A DNA stretch of 55,022 nt from the NCBI GenBank assembly GCA_015231615.1, contig JADGBE010000020.1, positions 1 through 55,022 on the forward strand, in the 5' to 3' direction. This document shows positions 43,755 through 53,200 of the stretch, piece by piece. Both the position numbers and the translations under genes were made by a program. Below the pieces are notes generated by a model. That model did not search any database. It was given only the letters and a program-made list of their open reading frames with translations, and was not told the DNA's origin. Every line of letters begins with the position of its first letter. Position 1 is the first letter of the stretch. Source of the stretch: Desulfamplus sp. (GTDB lineage: Bacteria; Desulfobacterota; Desulfobacteria; Desulfobacterales; Desulfobacteraceae).

Positions 43755-43952
43755 ATGGATACATATATCATAGTGATTGGCTTAGGCCTTCTATTTTGGG
43801 GGCTTACAATGCTTGCAATAGTGAATGTTCTTTCAAAGGATTTTGGCTCTATACAATACAAAGCATTTTGGGGTTTTATTTCACTTATCCCATTTGTGGG
43901 CTGGCTCATATATTTTATTTTCGGAGCAAAGCGAGGTATAAATAAGAATTAA
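43755..43952 (+). CDS. Small two-helix membrane protein (PLDc_N-like)
   Basis: This 65-aa protein has two hydrophobic helices (YIIVIGLGLLFWGLTMLAIVN, about 4-24; FWGFISLIPFVGWLIYFIFG, about 38-57) and a basic tail, the pattern of PLDc_N (PF13396) small proteins. Weak AAAGGG upstream. It lies 42 nt after the nitroreductase. Function unknown. Confidence 0.65.
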   Translation: MDTYIIVIGLGLLFWGLTMLAIVNVLSKDFGSIQYKAFWGFISLIPFVGWLIYFIFGAKRGINKN

Positions 43953-44074
43953 GGATCAAAGTTAAAAACAATGGCTATTAGGAAAAATAAAAGAGTAATT
44001 TCTGGATTAGTTTCAGTTTGCTATCCAGAGCATATCATACAACAACTTATAAAATAGTATTCAGGAGAATACAA

Positions 44075-45130
44075 ATGACCGATGTTTATAAAAAACTTGC
44101 AATACATCTTGACAACACGCCTTGTGGATTTCCAGAAACAGAATCAGGAGTTGAGCTTAGAATACTAAAACAGCTTTTTACTGAACAAGAGGCAGAGCTT
44201 GCTTCTAACCTTATGATGATACCAGAAACACCACAAGGTATTGCTAATAGGACAAACAAAGATGTTGAGGTTATAGTGCCTTTATTAAAAGATATGGCAG
44301 CTAAAGGTCTTATCATGCACTCGAACAAAAATGGATCTGATTCTTACATGACAATCCAGTTTGTCGTTGGAATGTGGGAGTATCAAGTCAATCGTCTGAC
44401 AGAGGAGCTTATTCGCGATGCAAATGAATATCTACCATATCTGATGAAAGAAGAATCAAAACACAAGACCCGTCAACTCAGAGTTATTCCAGTATCTCAG
44501 GCAATAAATGCTGATATGAAGGTTATGGATTATGAAGAGGCTGAAAAAATTATCAGGGCACAGTCAAAAATTGTTATTGCCCCATGTATCTGCAGAACAG
44601 AACATAAAATAATCGGTAAAGGTTGCAACCACATGCAAGAAGGGTGTTTTGTTTTTGGTGGAGGGGCATACTATTACGAAGGACGGGGTATAGGTAGAAC
44701 TGTTGACCATGAAGAGGCTCTTGCTGTTATGCGTAAAGGCGTTGAGCAGGGGCTTGTTCTTCAACCCGGAAATTCGCTTAAAACCATGAATATCTGCATG
44801 TGTTGTAAATGTTGTTGCCATATCTTAGGATATATCAGGCAATCTGATAAACCTTCAACAGTTGTCAATTCAAACTATTTTGCAGTTGTTGATGAAGATG
44901 CCTGCACTGCCTGCGGAATTTGTCAAGATAGATGTCCAATGGATGCCATAACTGTGGAACAAGTTGCAAGTATTAATAATGAACGCTGTATTGGCTGTGG
45001 TCTTTGTGTTGTAGCCTGTGAATTTGATAGTATGAAACTTCAAGGTAAAGATAGTTCAGACAGATGGGTTCCTCCCGCAACGGTTGTTGACACATATATG
45101 ACTATTGTGAAGGAACGGGGGCTTATATAA
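44075..45130 (+). CDS. 4Fe-4S ferredoxin-domain protein with N-terminal winged-helix-like region
   Basis: This 351-aa protein occurs in sulfate reducers and relatives as '4Fe-4S binding protein'. The N-terminal part (ELRILKQLFTEQEAELASNL, then NRTNKDVEVIVPLLKDMAAKGLI) looks like a winged-helix MarR-like fold. A central Cys-rich zone has APCICRTEHKIIGKGCNHM and NICMCCKCCCHILG. The C-terminus is an 8-Fe ferredoxin (CTACGICQDRCP, CIGCGLCVVACE). The start is the ATG at 44075, 7 nt after AGGAG, not an in-frame ATG 57 nt earlier. Possible redox sensor or electron carrier; role not known. Confidence 0.85.
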   Translation: MTDVYKKLAIHLDNTPCGFPETESGVELRILKQLFTEQEAELASNLMMIPETPQGIANRTNKDVEVIVPLLKDMAAKGLIMHSNKNGSDSYMTIQFVVGMWEYQVNRLTEELIRDANEYLPYLMKEESKHKTRQLRVIPVSQAINADMKVMDYEEAEKIIRAQSKIVIAPCICRTEHKIIGKGCNHMQEGCFVFGGGAYYYEGRGIGRTVDHEEALAVMRKGVEQGLVLQPGNSLKTMNICMCCKCCCHILGYIRQSDKPSTVVNSNYFAVVDEDACTACGICQDRCPMDAITVEQVASINNERCIGCGLCVVACEFDSMKLQGKDSSDRWVPPATVVDTYMTIVKERGLI

Positions 45131-45211
45131 AAAATATTTAAAACATCATGGTAGCTTTAATTTTATTTTTTAATGGAGATATTAAAACTAAAAAAGGAGA
45201 TATTAATTAAA

Positions 45212-45991
45212 ATGAATTATGAAAACTGGCTTTACACAAAAGAAGAGTATATTGGAGTTCTTAAAGTTAATCGTCCAAAAATGTTAAACGCACTTTCAAT
45301 AGATACTGTTAAAGAGCTTTCAGCAATTGTGGACGAAATTGCTCAAGACAATGATCTCAGAGTGCTTGTAGTTACAGGAGAAGGTGGAAATTTTGCTGCT
45401 GGTGCTGATCTTTCTGAAATGAAGGGGCTTTCTGGATCATTTGCAAAAAAATTTGCAGTAAATGGTCAAACTGCATACAGAAAACTTGAGCTTCTTAAAG
45501 TTCCAGTAATTGCAGCAGTTTGTGGATTTGCCCTTGGCGGTGGATGTGAGCTTGCAATGGCTTGTGATATAAGAATTGCCGCAGACAATGCAGCTCTTGG
45601 TCAACCTGAAGTTGGACTTGGATTTCCTCCGGGATTTGGCGGCACTCAAAGACTTACAAGAATTGTAGGTCCAGCTAAAGCCAAAGAGCTTATCTTTACA
45701 GGTAACGTGATAGCAGCCGCAGACGCCGAGCGTATAGGGCTTGTCAATCAGGTTGTTCCGCAAGATAAGTTGATGGAAGTTGTTATGAAGATGGCAAGAA
45801 AAATATCTCGCAATGCACCAATAGCGGTTCAGCAATGCAAAAAAGCCATCACAAGAGGAATGGATATTGATATGGAGTCTGCTCAAGAGATTGAAAGCGA
45901 TGCTGCTGCATTCTGCGGAATGTCAGAAGATATTGTTGAGGGTGTTACAGCGTTTGCTGAGAAGAGAAAACCTGTTTTTAAAAACAGGTAG
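45212..45991 (+). CDS. Enoyl-CoA hydratase/crotonase
   Basis: This 259-aa crotonase has an oxyanion-hole loop (GGNFAAGADLSEM), both catalytic glutamates in GGGCELAMACDI and GQPEVGLG, and GFGGTQRLTRIVG. It hydrates 2-enoyl-CoA to 3-hydroxyacyl-CoA, for example in butyrate/crotonyl-CoA metabolism or beta-oxidation. The start is set at 45212, 12 nt after AAGGAG, which gives the normal family length. An ATG at 45173 would add 13 residues and lacks a site. Confidence 0.9.
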   Translation: MNYENWLYTKEEYIGVLKVNRPKMLNALSIDTVKELSAIVDEIAQDNDLRVLVVTGEGGNFAAGADLSEMKGLSGSFAKKFAVNGQTAYRKLELLKVPVIAAVCGFALGGGCELAMACDIRIAADNAALGQPEVGLGFPPGFGGTQRLTRIVGPAKAKELIFTGNVIAAADAERIGLVNQVVPQDKLMEVVMKMARKISRNAPIAVQQCKKAITRGMDIDMESAQEIESDAAAFCGMSEDIVEGVTAFAEKRKPVFKNR

Positions 45992-46025
45992 TATAAAACA
46001 GTTATAAATTGAGATTGTTAATAAT

Positions 46026-46045
46026 GGGTGCGGCTTACCGCACCC
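46026..46045. terminator. GC-rich hairpin between convergent crotonase and fliW
   Basis: GGGTGCGG (46026-46033) pairs with CCGCACCC (46038-46045) around CTTA. It lies between convergent genes and could end both transcripts; T-runs are weak, so it may instead be a dispersed repeat. Confidence 0.5.
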
Positions 46046-46094
46046 ACACCACACCTAAAAATATCAATTTTTTATCCATCTAAATTACAATAGG

Positions 46095-46556
46095 TTATGC
46101 TTGGCTTTTAACCATCTCTTCTAAAGATTTTAGGACATCATGTTGATAAGAGTAAGAAGAGTTTGAGAATACAAATTGAACAGCCTCTTTTGTTTTCTGA
46201 TTAACAACGATTGGTCCCATCAAATTGGCAGTAATTCTTTTATCTTCCCCATCTCCTGAAATATTTACAACAACATAAACCATTAGCTCCTCTTTTTTTA
46301 CATCATGCCAATTTCTTATCTCAATTATAGTATCAAGCTCTGGTTCATAATCAGGCTTAAAGAAAAAAGGACTCATTATCACTAAGTTGAGATTTGGCTG
46401 ATCAACAGACTGGAACCAGCAAAAAGGGGCTGTTTCAGTTTTTTCAATCAGTATGAATCGATCAAACCCGGGAAAGCCTGGCAAACCTTCAGGCATCGTC
46501 AGGATCATATTTTCGTCAATATTAATTTCACCAAATTTTCTTGTTTGAATTTTCAC
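46095..46556 (-). CDS. fliW: FliW flagellar assembly factor / CsrA antagonist
   Basis: This 153-aa protein matches FliW: FGEINIDENMILTMPEGLPGFPGFDRFILIE (8-38), PFCWFQSVDQPNLNLVI, and TANLMGPIVVNQKTK. FliW binds flagellin and CsrA in turn, so CsrA is freed to repress flagellin translation when flagellin is scarce. GTG start with GGAGG 10 nt upstream. Shares strand and neighbourhood with csrA, as in many flagellated bacteria. Confidence 0.93.
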   Translation of the reverse strand: MKIQTRKFGEINIDENMILTMPEGLPGFPGFDRFILIEKTETAPFCWFQSVDQPNLNLVIMSPFFFKPDYEPELDTIIEIRNWHDVKKEELMVYVVVNISGDGEDKRITANLMGPIVVNQKTKEAVQFVFSNSSYSYQHDVLKSLEEMVKSQA

Positions 46557-46590
46557 CTTCTCTATTCCTCCGCCTATTTTTTTTAAATTT

Positions 46591-46830
46591 TTATAAAATA
46601 TTTACTGGTGAAAACCCCTGAACTTGTTCAGGGGCTGAAACCAGAATGAATACATAATTGCTGTTAAAGCCCTCTGTATTCTGAGGTAGATTCACATCGG
46701 GGTTGTTATCAAAGGTTTTTAAATTCTGCACACTAAGAGTGTCCTCTTTGTTTAATACAGAATCACAGTTGCATTGAACTTGTGAAGCATTCAATGGTGT
46801 GTATGTATCTCTCTCTAATAACTTCTGCAT
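46591..46830 (-). CDS. Small ORF between csrA and fliW (doubtful)
   Basis: 79 codons, ATG with AGGA 6-8 nt upstream. No family recognised; Asn/Gln-rich with two Cys (VQCNCDS). Its last part runs through a palindrome (46615-46634), and a sister palindrome lies just upstream of its start (46881-46900). It could be a real small protein, a palindrome-bracketed insert, or non-coding. Confidence 0.35.
   Translation of the reverse strand: MQKLLERDTYTPLNASQVQCNCDSVLNKEDTLSVQNLKTFDNNPDVNLPQNTEGFNSNYVFILVSAPEQVQGFSPVNIL
46615..46634. repeat. Palindrome CCCCTGAA-CTTG-TTCAGGGG
   Basis: 8-bp perfect arms around CTTG. Same architecture and loop as 46881-46900. Confidence 0.6.
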
Positions 46831-46880
46831 AGTTTCCTAAGCCCCCTAATCAACTCTTACGTTGAGCCTCACGACTCAAG

Positions 46881-46900
46881 CCCCTTGACTTGTCAAGGGG
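46881..46900. repeat. Palindrome CCCCTTGA-CTTG-TCAAGGGG
   Basis: 8-bp perfect arms around CTTG. Paired with 46615-46634; together they bracket the doubtful small ORF. Confidence 0.6.
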
Positions 46901-46964
46901 TAGTTGACTACTACTAATTTTTTGGACATCTTTCATATTTAACCCAGAAATAGTTTACACCTTT

Positions 46965-47219
46965 TTAAATTATTTTCCCATGTTTATTAAATTGCTCTTT
47001 TATCATATCAACCGCATTTTCAATATCTGCAACGTCTTTTGATGCTGATTCAATATTCTCCCTCTTGACCTGCTCGAGAATCTCCATTCTAAGAATAACA
47101 ATATCTCTTGGGGCATCAATGCCTATTCTCACGCTGCTGCCATCAATATCAAGAACTTTGACAACAATGTTATCTCCTATCTTAATCTGTTCTTCCACTT
47201 TTCTGGTCAATACAAGCAC
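46965..47219 (-). CDS. csrA: CsrA translational regulator
   Basis: This 84-aa CsrA has [29 protein letters not shown] and the C-terminal helix. It binds GGA-containing mRNA leaders. The C-terminus is about 20 residues longer than E. coli CsrA, as is common where FliW is present, since FliW contacts that extension. GTG start, with AAAGGA 8 nt upstream. Confidence 0.94.
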   Translation of the reverse strand: MLVLTRKVEEQIKIGDNIVVKVLDIDGSSVRIGIDAPRDIVILRMEILEQVKRENIESASKDVADIENAVDMIKEQFNKHGKII

Positions 47220-47343
47220 AGATATTGTCCTTTATACTCATAAATTAGTTTTTTTACAATTATACATTCACTTTACCCATTCAATATTTAAGAATATCAG
47301 CAGCATATTTCAAGATGGATTAAGAGAAAAGTAACTATTTAAT

Positions 47344-49512
47344 TTACAGATAATCCATTAAACTTGTTTTCATTATTTTAGAAGTTGAGCCAAGAGCTGC
47401 TTCATAGGCTGATTGAATTGATGTAAGGTTCATAATAGCTTCAACAATATCAGCATCTTCAATGCTTGAGCGTCTCTCATTTAGATTTAAATTCATTTCA
47501 GAGGTGATGATTTTTCTTGTTTCAAGACGGCTGTATTTCATGCCTGTATCAGCAACCATTGAGGTCATGTGGTTATAACTATTTTCAAGTCTGCCAATAG
47601 TTCTCTCTATGCCATCAACATCATTATTTTTCAAATAATCTGCTAAATCTATCAAAGTATTAAAAATTCCCCGCTCTACTGGTTCATTGCTTTTTACAGG
47701 AGAACTTATATTATCTTCGGTTTTAGTAAAACCAATAAGAGAACCTATACTTTGATTGTTATTAAGAGGTGCATTATCACCAGATTCCCATAAAAGATTA
47801 AATCCATCAAGGTTTGTCCCATTCTCCTTTATAGTAAATCTTTGTGAATCCTCTCCCCACTCCTCTGATGTAACAGAGTATTTTATCCCATTTCCGTTCT
47901 CAAGAGATATTGCATCCATAGCTTTTTCAATCTCTTTTGCAAGCTCATCATAACTTTCATAGTCTTTCTCTTTTACAGAGGCTGTTAATGTGCGAACAGC
48001 ACGATTATCACCAAATCCTATAACCTCTTGGAAGTCAATTTTATTATTTGAGCTATCAATTGTTAAAGGCAGATCGCTATTAAGAACAGGCTCATTAGAT
48101 GTTGGAGGGGCAGAGATCATATTGCTGCCCACAAATCCGATTTCATGCCCTAAAGATGTATCATCTAATGCTATCTCTTTTGCAGGATTGATTGTAAATT
48201 TCACATAATCATCTTTGCTCATTGATTTGTCAAATGAGATGCTAATATCTGAAATCGGGTTGCCATCTTTGTCAAAATCATTGTCAAAGTATATATCTAC
48301 TCCATTAGCATTTCCCACAACTTTTGATGGTAATCCACCTCCGTTAGAGTCATAGGTAACCTCAACCAAAGTGTCAGGAGGGATTCCAGATTCAGTAATG
48401 TTTGATGGAAGTGCAACCCCTTTGCTATTTTCTATTCCCCAATATTCTCCTGTAAATGTGAAACTATCATCAGGCGGTGCAAAAGAACCATATAAACGGG
48501 TTAGCTTAAAAGTTTCAGGTGTATCTGAAATATTGATAGCCTTAGCATCATAGATTCTTGTATTTATGTCATCTAAAAGAGCAGTACCACCAGCAGCCAC
48601 ACTATCAATATAGGCATCTTGTTTTATGAATTTTTCCCCACTACTTGGATCTGTTTCTGCATTCCCAGAAACACCCCACAAAAATTCAGTTGCCATATAG
48701 CCTTTATATGAGCCATCTTCAACAATTGAGAACTGCTTAGTATCGTCATTATATTTAACATCGTAAGTAACTCCATGACCATTTTTAGCAGATGCTTTGT
48801 TTAGCTCGTTTCTGATAGTTGTTGTAAGGGTTTTGTTGTCATAATCACCAGAGGGAATTGTTGCTGTAACAGTTCTTATATAATCTTGACCTTGTCCAGG
48901 GTCTTCTCTAAATGTAATAGAGTTATTTGTGGAGTCAATGGCAACACTATTTTCCCAAAACACATCAGAGCCAACACGCCCAACAGCAATCTCCGCATTT
49001 TTATCAGAACGTATTTTAAATGAATTGCTCTCTCCAACATAAGCAACACGCGGAGGATTTTCGTCAGGATAGTACTCTATAGGCTTAACATTAGTACTAC
49101 TTCCACTAAAAATATAGCTTCCATTCATGCGAGTATTACCAAGACTTACTATCTGCTCAATGACATTGTTTATATTGTCAATCGCATCTTTTCGGTTGTC
49201 AGCACTTAATGATGCATTGGAATAACGTAGAACATCATTTTTAACATTAAGAATAATGTCATTAACACTTTTAAGAGAACTTTCAACGCCAGTAAGCCAA
49301 GTTCTTCCCATCTCAACATTAGTCTCTATCTGCTCAAGGTGTTTGAGAGACTCTTTAAGATCAAGCACTTGAGTCATGCCAATTGGATCGTCAGAGAGAG
49401 TGTTCATCTTTTTTTGAGTACTCATAACATCATTGGCATCCTTTAAGTTGGTGGTAAGAACACCTAACTGATAGGTTGCTGTGCTATATTTTGAAATTGT
49501 TGGGACTCTCAT
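47344..49512 (-). CDS. flgL: FlgL hook-filament junction protein, enlarged
   Basis: This 722-aa FlgL has the conserved N-terminal coil (MRVPTISKYSTATYQLG, KKMNTLSDDPIGMTQVLDL, NTRMNGSYIFSGSSTNVKP) and C-terminal coil (LNERRSSIEDADIVEAIMNL, TSIQSAYEAALGSTSKIMKTSLMDYL). Enteric FlgL is about 317 aa, so roughly 400 surface-exposed residues are added in the middle. The start is the ATG at 49512, 5 nt after AGGAGG; an in-frame GTG two codons earlier overlaps that site. Confidence 0.92.
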   Translation of the reverse strand: MRVPTISKYSTATYQLGVLTTNLKDANDVMSTQKKMNTLSDDPIGMTQVLDLKESLKHLEQIETNVEMGRTWLTGVESSLKSVNDIILNVKNDVLRYSNASLSADNRKDAIDNINNVIEQIVSLGNTRMNGSYIFSGSSTNVKPIEYYPDENPPRVAYVGESNSFKIRSDKNAEIAVGRVGSDVFWENSVAIDSTNNSITFREDPGQGQDYIRTVTATIPSGDYDNKTLTTTIRNELNKASAKNGHGVTYDVKYNDDTKQFSIVEDGSYKGYMATEFLWGVSGNAETDPSSGEKFIKQDAYIDSVAAGGTALLDDINTRIYDAKAINISDTPETFKLTRLYGSFAPPDDSFTFTGEYWGIENSKGVALPSNITESGIPPDTLVEVTYDSNGGGLPSKVVGNANGVDIYFDNDFDKDGNPISDISISFDKSMSKDDYVKFTINPAKEIALDDTSLGHEIGFVGSNMISAPPTSNEPVLNSDLPLTIDSSNNKIDFQEVIGFGDNRAVRTLTASVKEKDYESYDELAKEIEKAMDAISLENGNGIKYSVTSEEWGEDSQRFTIKENGTNLDGFNLLWESGDNAPLNNNQSIGSLIGFTKTEDNISSPVKSNEPVERGIFNTLIDLADYLKNNDVDGIERTIGRLENSYNHMTSMVADTGMKYSRLETRKIITSEMNLNLNERRSSIEDADIVEAIMNLTSIQSAYEAALGSTSKIMKTSLMDYL

Positions 49513-49560
49513 AGGCACCTCCTGAAAAACTCTATTTCAGGTAATTAATAAATTTTTCTA

Positions 49561-49944
49561 TTAATAGGTTACAGGTTTATGTAATTTTAATTGAGGAATA
49601 AACTGAAAGTGCTTTATATTAAGTGTATATAAAGAGGCACCATGAACCAGTGCTGTAGCAGCAATTAATGCATCTGGAAGTCCTATTTTATGGCTCAATG
49701 AATAAGTTTTCATCAACAGAAGGAAACATTCCGAAATAGCATTATCTAATGCAAAACGAGAAATGGTAGTTAAATGCTTATCAATTTTCTTTAACTCCCT
49801 TTTATCCAATGCACCAAAATATAACTCTGCTTGAGTAATTGCACTTACGCTCATATTTATCTGACCAATATGTTTAAGTTCGCGAATAATTAATGCGTTG
49901 TTTTTATAGAACTCAATCAAAATATCAGTATCGCATAAAATCAT
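49561..49944 (-). CDS. PIN-domain toxin (VapC-like)
   Basis: This 127-aa PIN ribonuclease has LCDTDILIEFYKN (acidic Asp at 5 and 7), a conserved Glu in ITQAELYFG, and LPDALIAATALVHGASLYTLNIKHF with the last acidic residues. The start is the ATG at 49944, which overlaps the antitoxin stop as ATGA. It is inserted between flgK and flgL in the flagellar operon. Confidence 0.85.
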   Translation of the reverse strand: MILCDTDILIEFYKNNALIIRELKHIGQINMSVSAITQAELYFGALDKRELKKIDKHLTTISRFALDNAISECFLLLMKTYSLSHKIGLPDALIAATALVHGASLYTLNIKHFQFIPQLKLHKPVTY

Positions 49945-50180
49945 ATAGATACATCTCGCCATGCCTGTTTACGAAGATTCTCAATATTTATATTTCGGTT
50001 TTCCCATAAACCAGCTAAGGAGAAAAAATTATCCCATATTTCCGTATCTGATGTTTGTTCAACAGCTTTTGGGTGGCTATTGTCAAATGTTTTGATACCC
50101 TTAACAAAATCTAAAGTTGTCAAGAACTCCATAAATTTTAATGCTTTTTCATAATCATCTATCCGCACAATGACTTCCAT
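49941..50180 (-). CDS. Antitoxin of PIN toxin pair
   Basis: This 79-aa protein lies directly upstream of and overlaps the PIN gene. The C-terminal part (DNFFSLAGLWENRNINIENLRKQAWRD) has the toxin-binding look of VapB-type antitoxins; no classic AbrB or ribbon-helix-helix start is obvious. It begins MEVIVRIDDYEKALK. Identification rests mainly on the overlap with the PIN gene. Confidence 0.7.
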   Translation of the reverse strand: MEVIVRIDDYEKALKFMEFLTTLDFVKGIKTFDNSHPKAVEQTSDTEIWDNFFSLAGLWENRNINIENLRKQAWRDVSI

Positions 50181-50258
50181 AATGTTAATTTTTCCTAAAA
50201 TATCAATGATTTATTGATTGCTAACAAATTAAAATAATTATTATTGTATAACAATTAT

Positions 50259-53200
50259 CTACCTCAATCCTAAAATTGTATTCATCATCTCATCGGCAGT
50301 TTTTACGAGTTTTGATGCAGCAGCAAAAGCGTGTTGATACTCCATCAATTTTATCATCTCCTCATCAAGAGATACTGCTGAAATAGAGTCTCGCTGTTCT
50401 GTAATATAGTTTACCATTAATGTTGAAAACTCTTTTGAGGTTTGAATGTTTTTAGCGTCAACTCCAAGAGAACCAAGCATTGTGCTGTAATATCCATTTA
50501 AGGTTGCGGTAGTCATGCTTGTTTCAGGCTCTTTACCCCTTGTAAATGACCACTGTTTCATATTTAAACTCTCAAATTGCACATCTGCAATTGCTAAAGT
50601 ATTACTGTTGTCGCCTTTATAAACTCGTCCTGTTTTTGAGTCAATGGTTGCAGCAGCAACAAAATTTGTATCTTTAACTACATCATTTAAACCCATAGTT
50701 AAGGCATCTGACCCTTTAAAAAAAGTATTAAAACCAAGTGCCGCCATAGTTCCAGACTCATCAGAAAATGCAAAGCCAATATCAGTTGAGTCGTGTTTTA
50801 AAAGGTCAAAAGCAAAATAGTCTTCAGTAGCACCATCTCCCGTCATAGTTTTTTTAAATGAAAAGTGAATATCTGCAAGGTTGTCTCCATTAAAATCAAC
50901 TCCAAAACCACGATCAGTTCCATCATCACTTCCATCATTAATGCCTTCGTCAGGCAAAATAGTTGCACTAATACTTGTTGGAGTATTATCAATTCTCCAT
51001 ACTCCATCTGTTCCTCTAACAAATTGCATATTTTTAGCTTGAAAATCAATTGCACCCCAATCTTTTACATCAATTGATATATTTTCTTTGCTAAAGCCAT
51101 TTTTTTCAGAGCCATTGGAATATGAGACATTATCAATTACATGATACTCGTTAGATGTAGATAATTCTAATTGATTCTTTCCATTGATAGTTGCCTTCAT
51201 TCCTTGCCCATCTTTATTAAATTGATTTTTAAATGAATCAAGAGTCCAATGCCAATCAGAGAGCATCTCTCCTGTGGCTTTTCCATTTGAATCTGTTGAG
51301 ATTGGTTTGCCAGATTCATCAGTTGTTATTGTAAAAAAATCGTTTTTAAATAGGGTTCCTTCTGTGAATTTAATGGTCATTCCATCAACTTCAACGTTAT
51401 AAGGAACATCAGGGGTCATTGGTGGGTCTAACTCTTTAATCTCAAATGTTCCAGAGTTGACACCATTATTCCACTCAATTTTAATTGGTGATTCACCTGC
51501 TATTGTATTTGGTAAAGTTCCAAAGGTGCCACCATTAACAACTTTAAATTGATAAATTGAATTCTGGCTGTTTGCTGTTCCTTTTATTGTGAACTCTAAT
51601 GGATCAGGTTTAGCTTCTGTTGGTAAAGAGGGGTCATAAGATGGTGAAGCTGGATCATTAACAAGATTAACATTTAAGCTCATAGTGTTACCAGCTACAA
51701 GTTTTCCTGGGTCAAGTTTGAAAGTCAAAAGCTCATTTCCGCTTGAATCTTGAACAGTAATCGGAGTTCCATCTATATTTATTGGGGTGCCATTTATATC
51801 TATAAGTCCAACTTCAATAAAACCCTTTTGACCATTTGATAAACCATTAATACCATACTGCTCCCAAGCTATAATTCCTTTATCTGGAGTTAAAATATCA
51901 TTACGAATTGTTGCTGGTGTAGTTGGGAAAAGCCCTCCGCTTGCCTGATCAACATTAGATGAAATTGATATTCCTTTATCAACTCCAATGGTTATCTGAC
52001 TTGTCTTAACTGCTGATCCTACAGCTCCAACTGCTGTGCCTGAAAAATTAATAGAGCCGCCACCTCCTGTTACATTTTCCAAACCAATTGTTCTGCCTGA
52101 TTTGCTTGTAAGCGTAAATTGAGTTGCTGAGGCATCTTGAACATCCCAAGTAAGCGTTAAATCTTCATCATTATATATTCCATTAATAGCTTTTGCTGCT
52201 CCACGAAACGCATCTTCAAACTGTTCGTTAATTCCACCTAATGTAGAATCTACAATAAATGTCTCATAGTGAGTTACTCCATCAACATATATGCCAAAAC
52301 TTATCTCATCACCATCACCAGCACCAAAACCACCAACATCAAGGATCGCACTATTTTCAGCAGCTTTAGCATTTATGCCATCAATCTTATTTAATGCCTC
52401 TGCAATAGATGCCGCAGATTGCTTTGCGTCCCCTGTGCCATATTTTATTTCAACAGTTTTTGTTCCAGATGGTCCGCCTTCTATTGTGAGAGTTTGTGCC
52501 GCAATTGAGTCATTGTTTCTCATTAAATCTGAAGCTGTGCTACCACCAGACTGAACTTGACCAATCCGTTGTCCATCAGTTAAAGTTGCTAAATTGTAGC
52601 TAACGTCCCCACTCTCCATCACTGTAAACTTGTAGGTAACTGGTGATGTGGTTGCGTTTGTCAAACCCGCCCCTGCCTGCCAATCTAACATTTTTGCCTG
52701 CGAAACACCCATATCCATATCAATTTTTGAATAGATTGGATTTGAGGTTGTTTTATCCTCAATCCACATGGTCAGATTTTTTGAATGGTCAATTTTATCA
52801 CCATAACTTAAACTTGTAAGCCAACCACTCTCACCAACTGAATATTCGCCTGTAAGACCATTGGAGAAATATTCAAGCCCTACACCCTGTGAGTGCTGTT
52901 CGTTTATTGCCCAAATAACTTCGTGGGAAAGCTCATTAATGTCAGCTTGATATTTAGGTATTACAGTATCACGGATGTCGAGCCACCCCCCAATTTTTCC
53001 ACCTGTAATTTTATCTGTAATATCTTGTTTTTTACCAGCAGAGTTTACCCAATTAATTCTATCAGTTTCAACTGCAAGTTTATATGAGCTTTCACCATTA
53101 ACAATAGGCAGACCATTATCAACATTAACAACAACAGAACCATTTGTCTGCTCAAATACTTTTATGTCAACAAGTTGCCCAAGCTCGTCAATAAGGGAAT

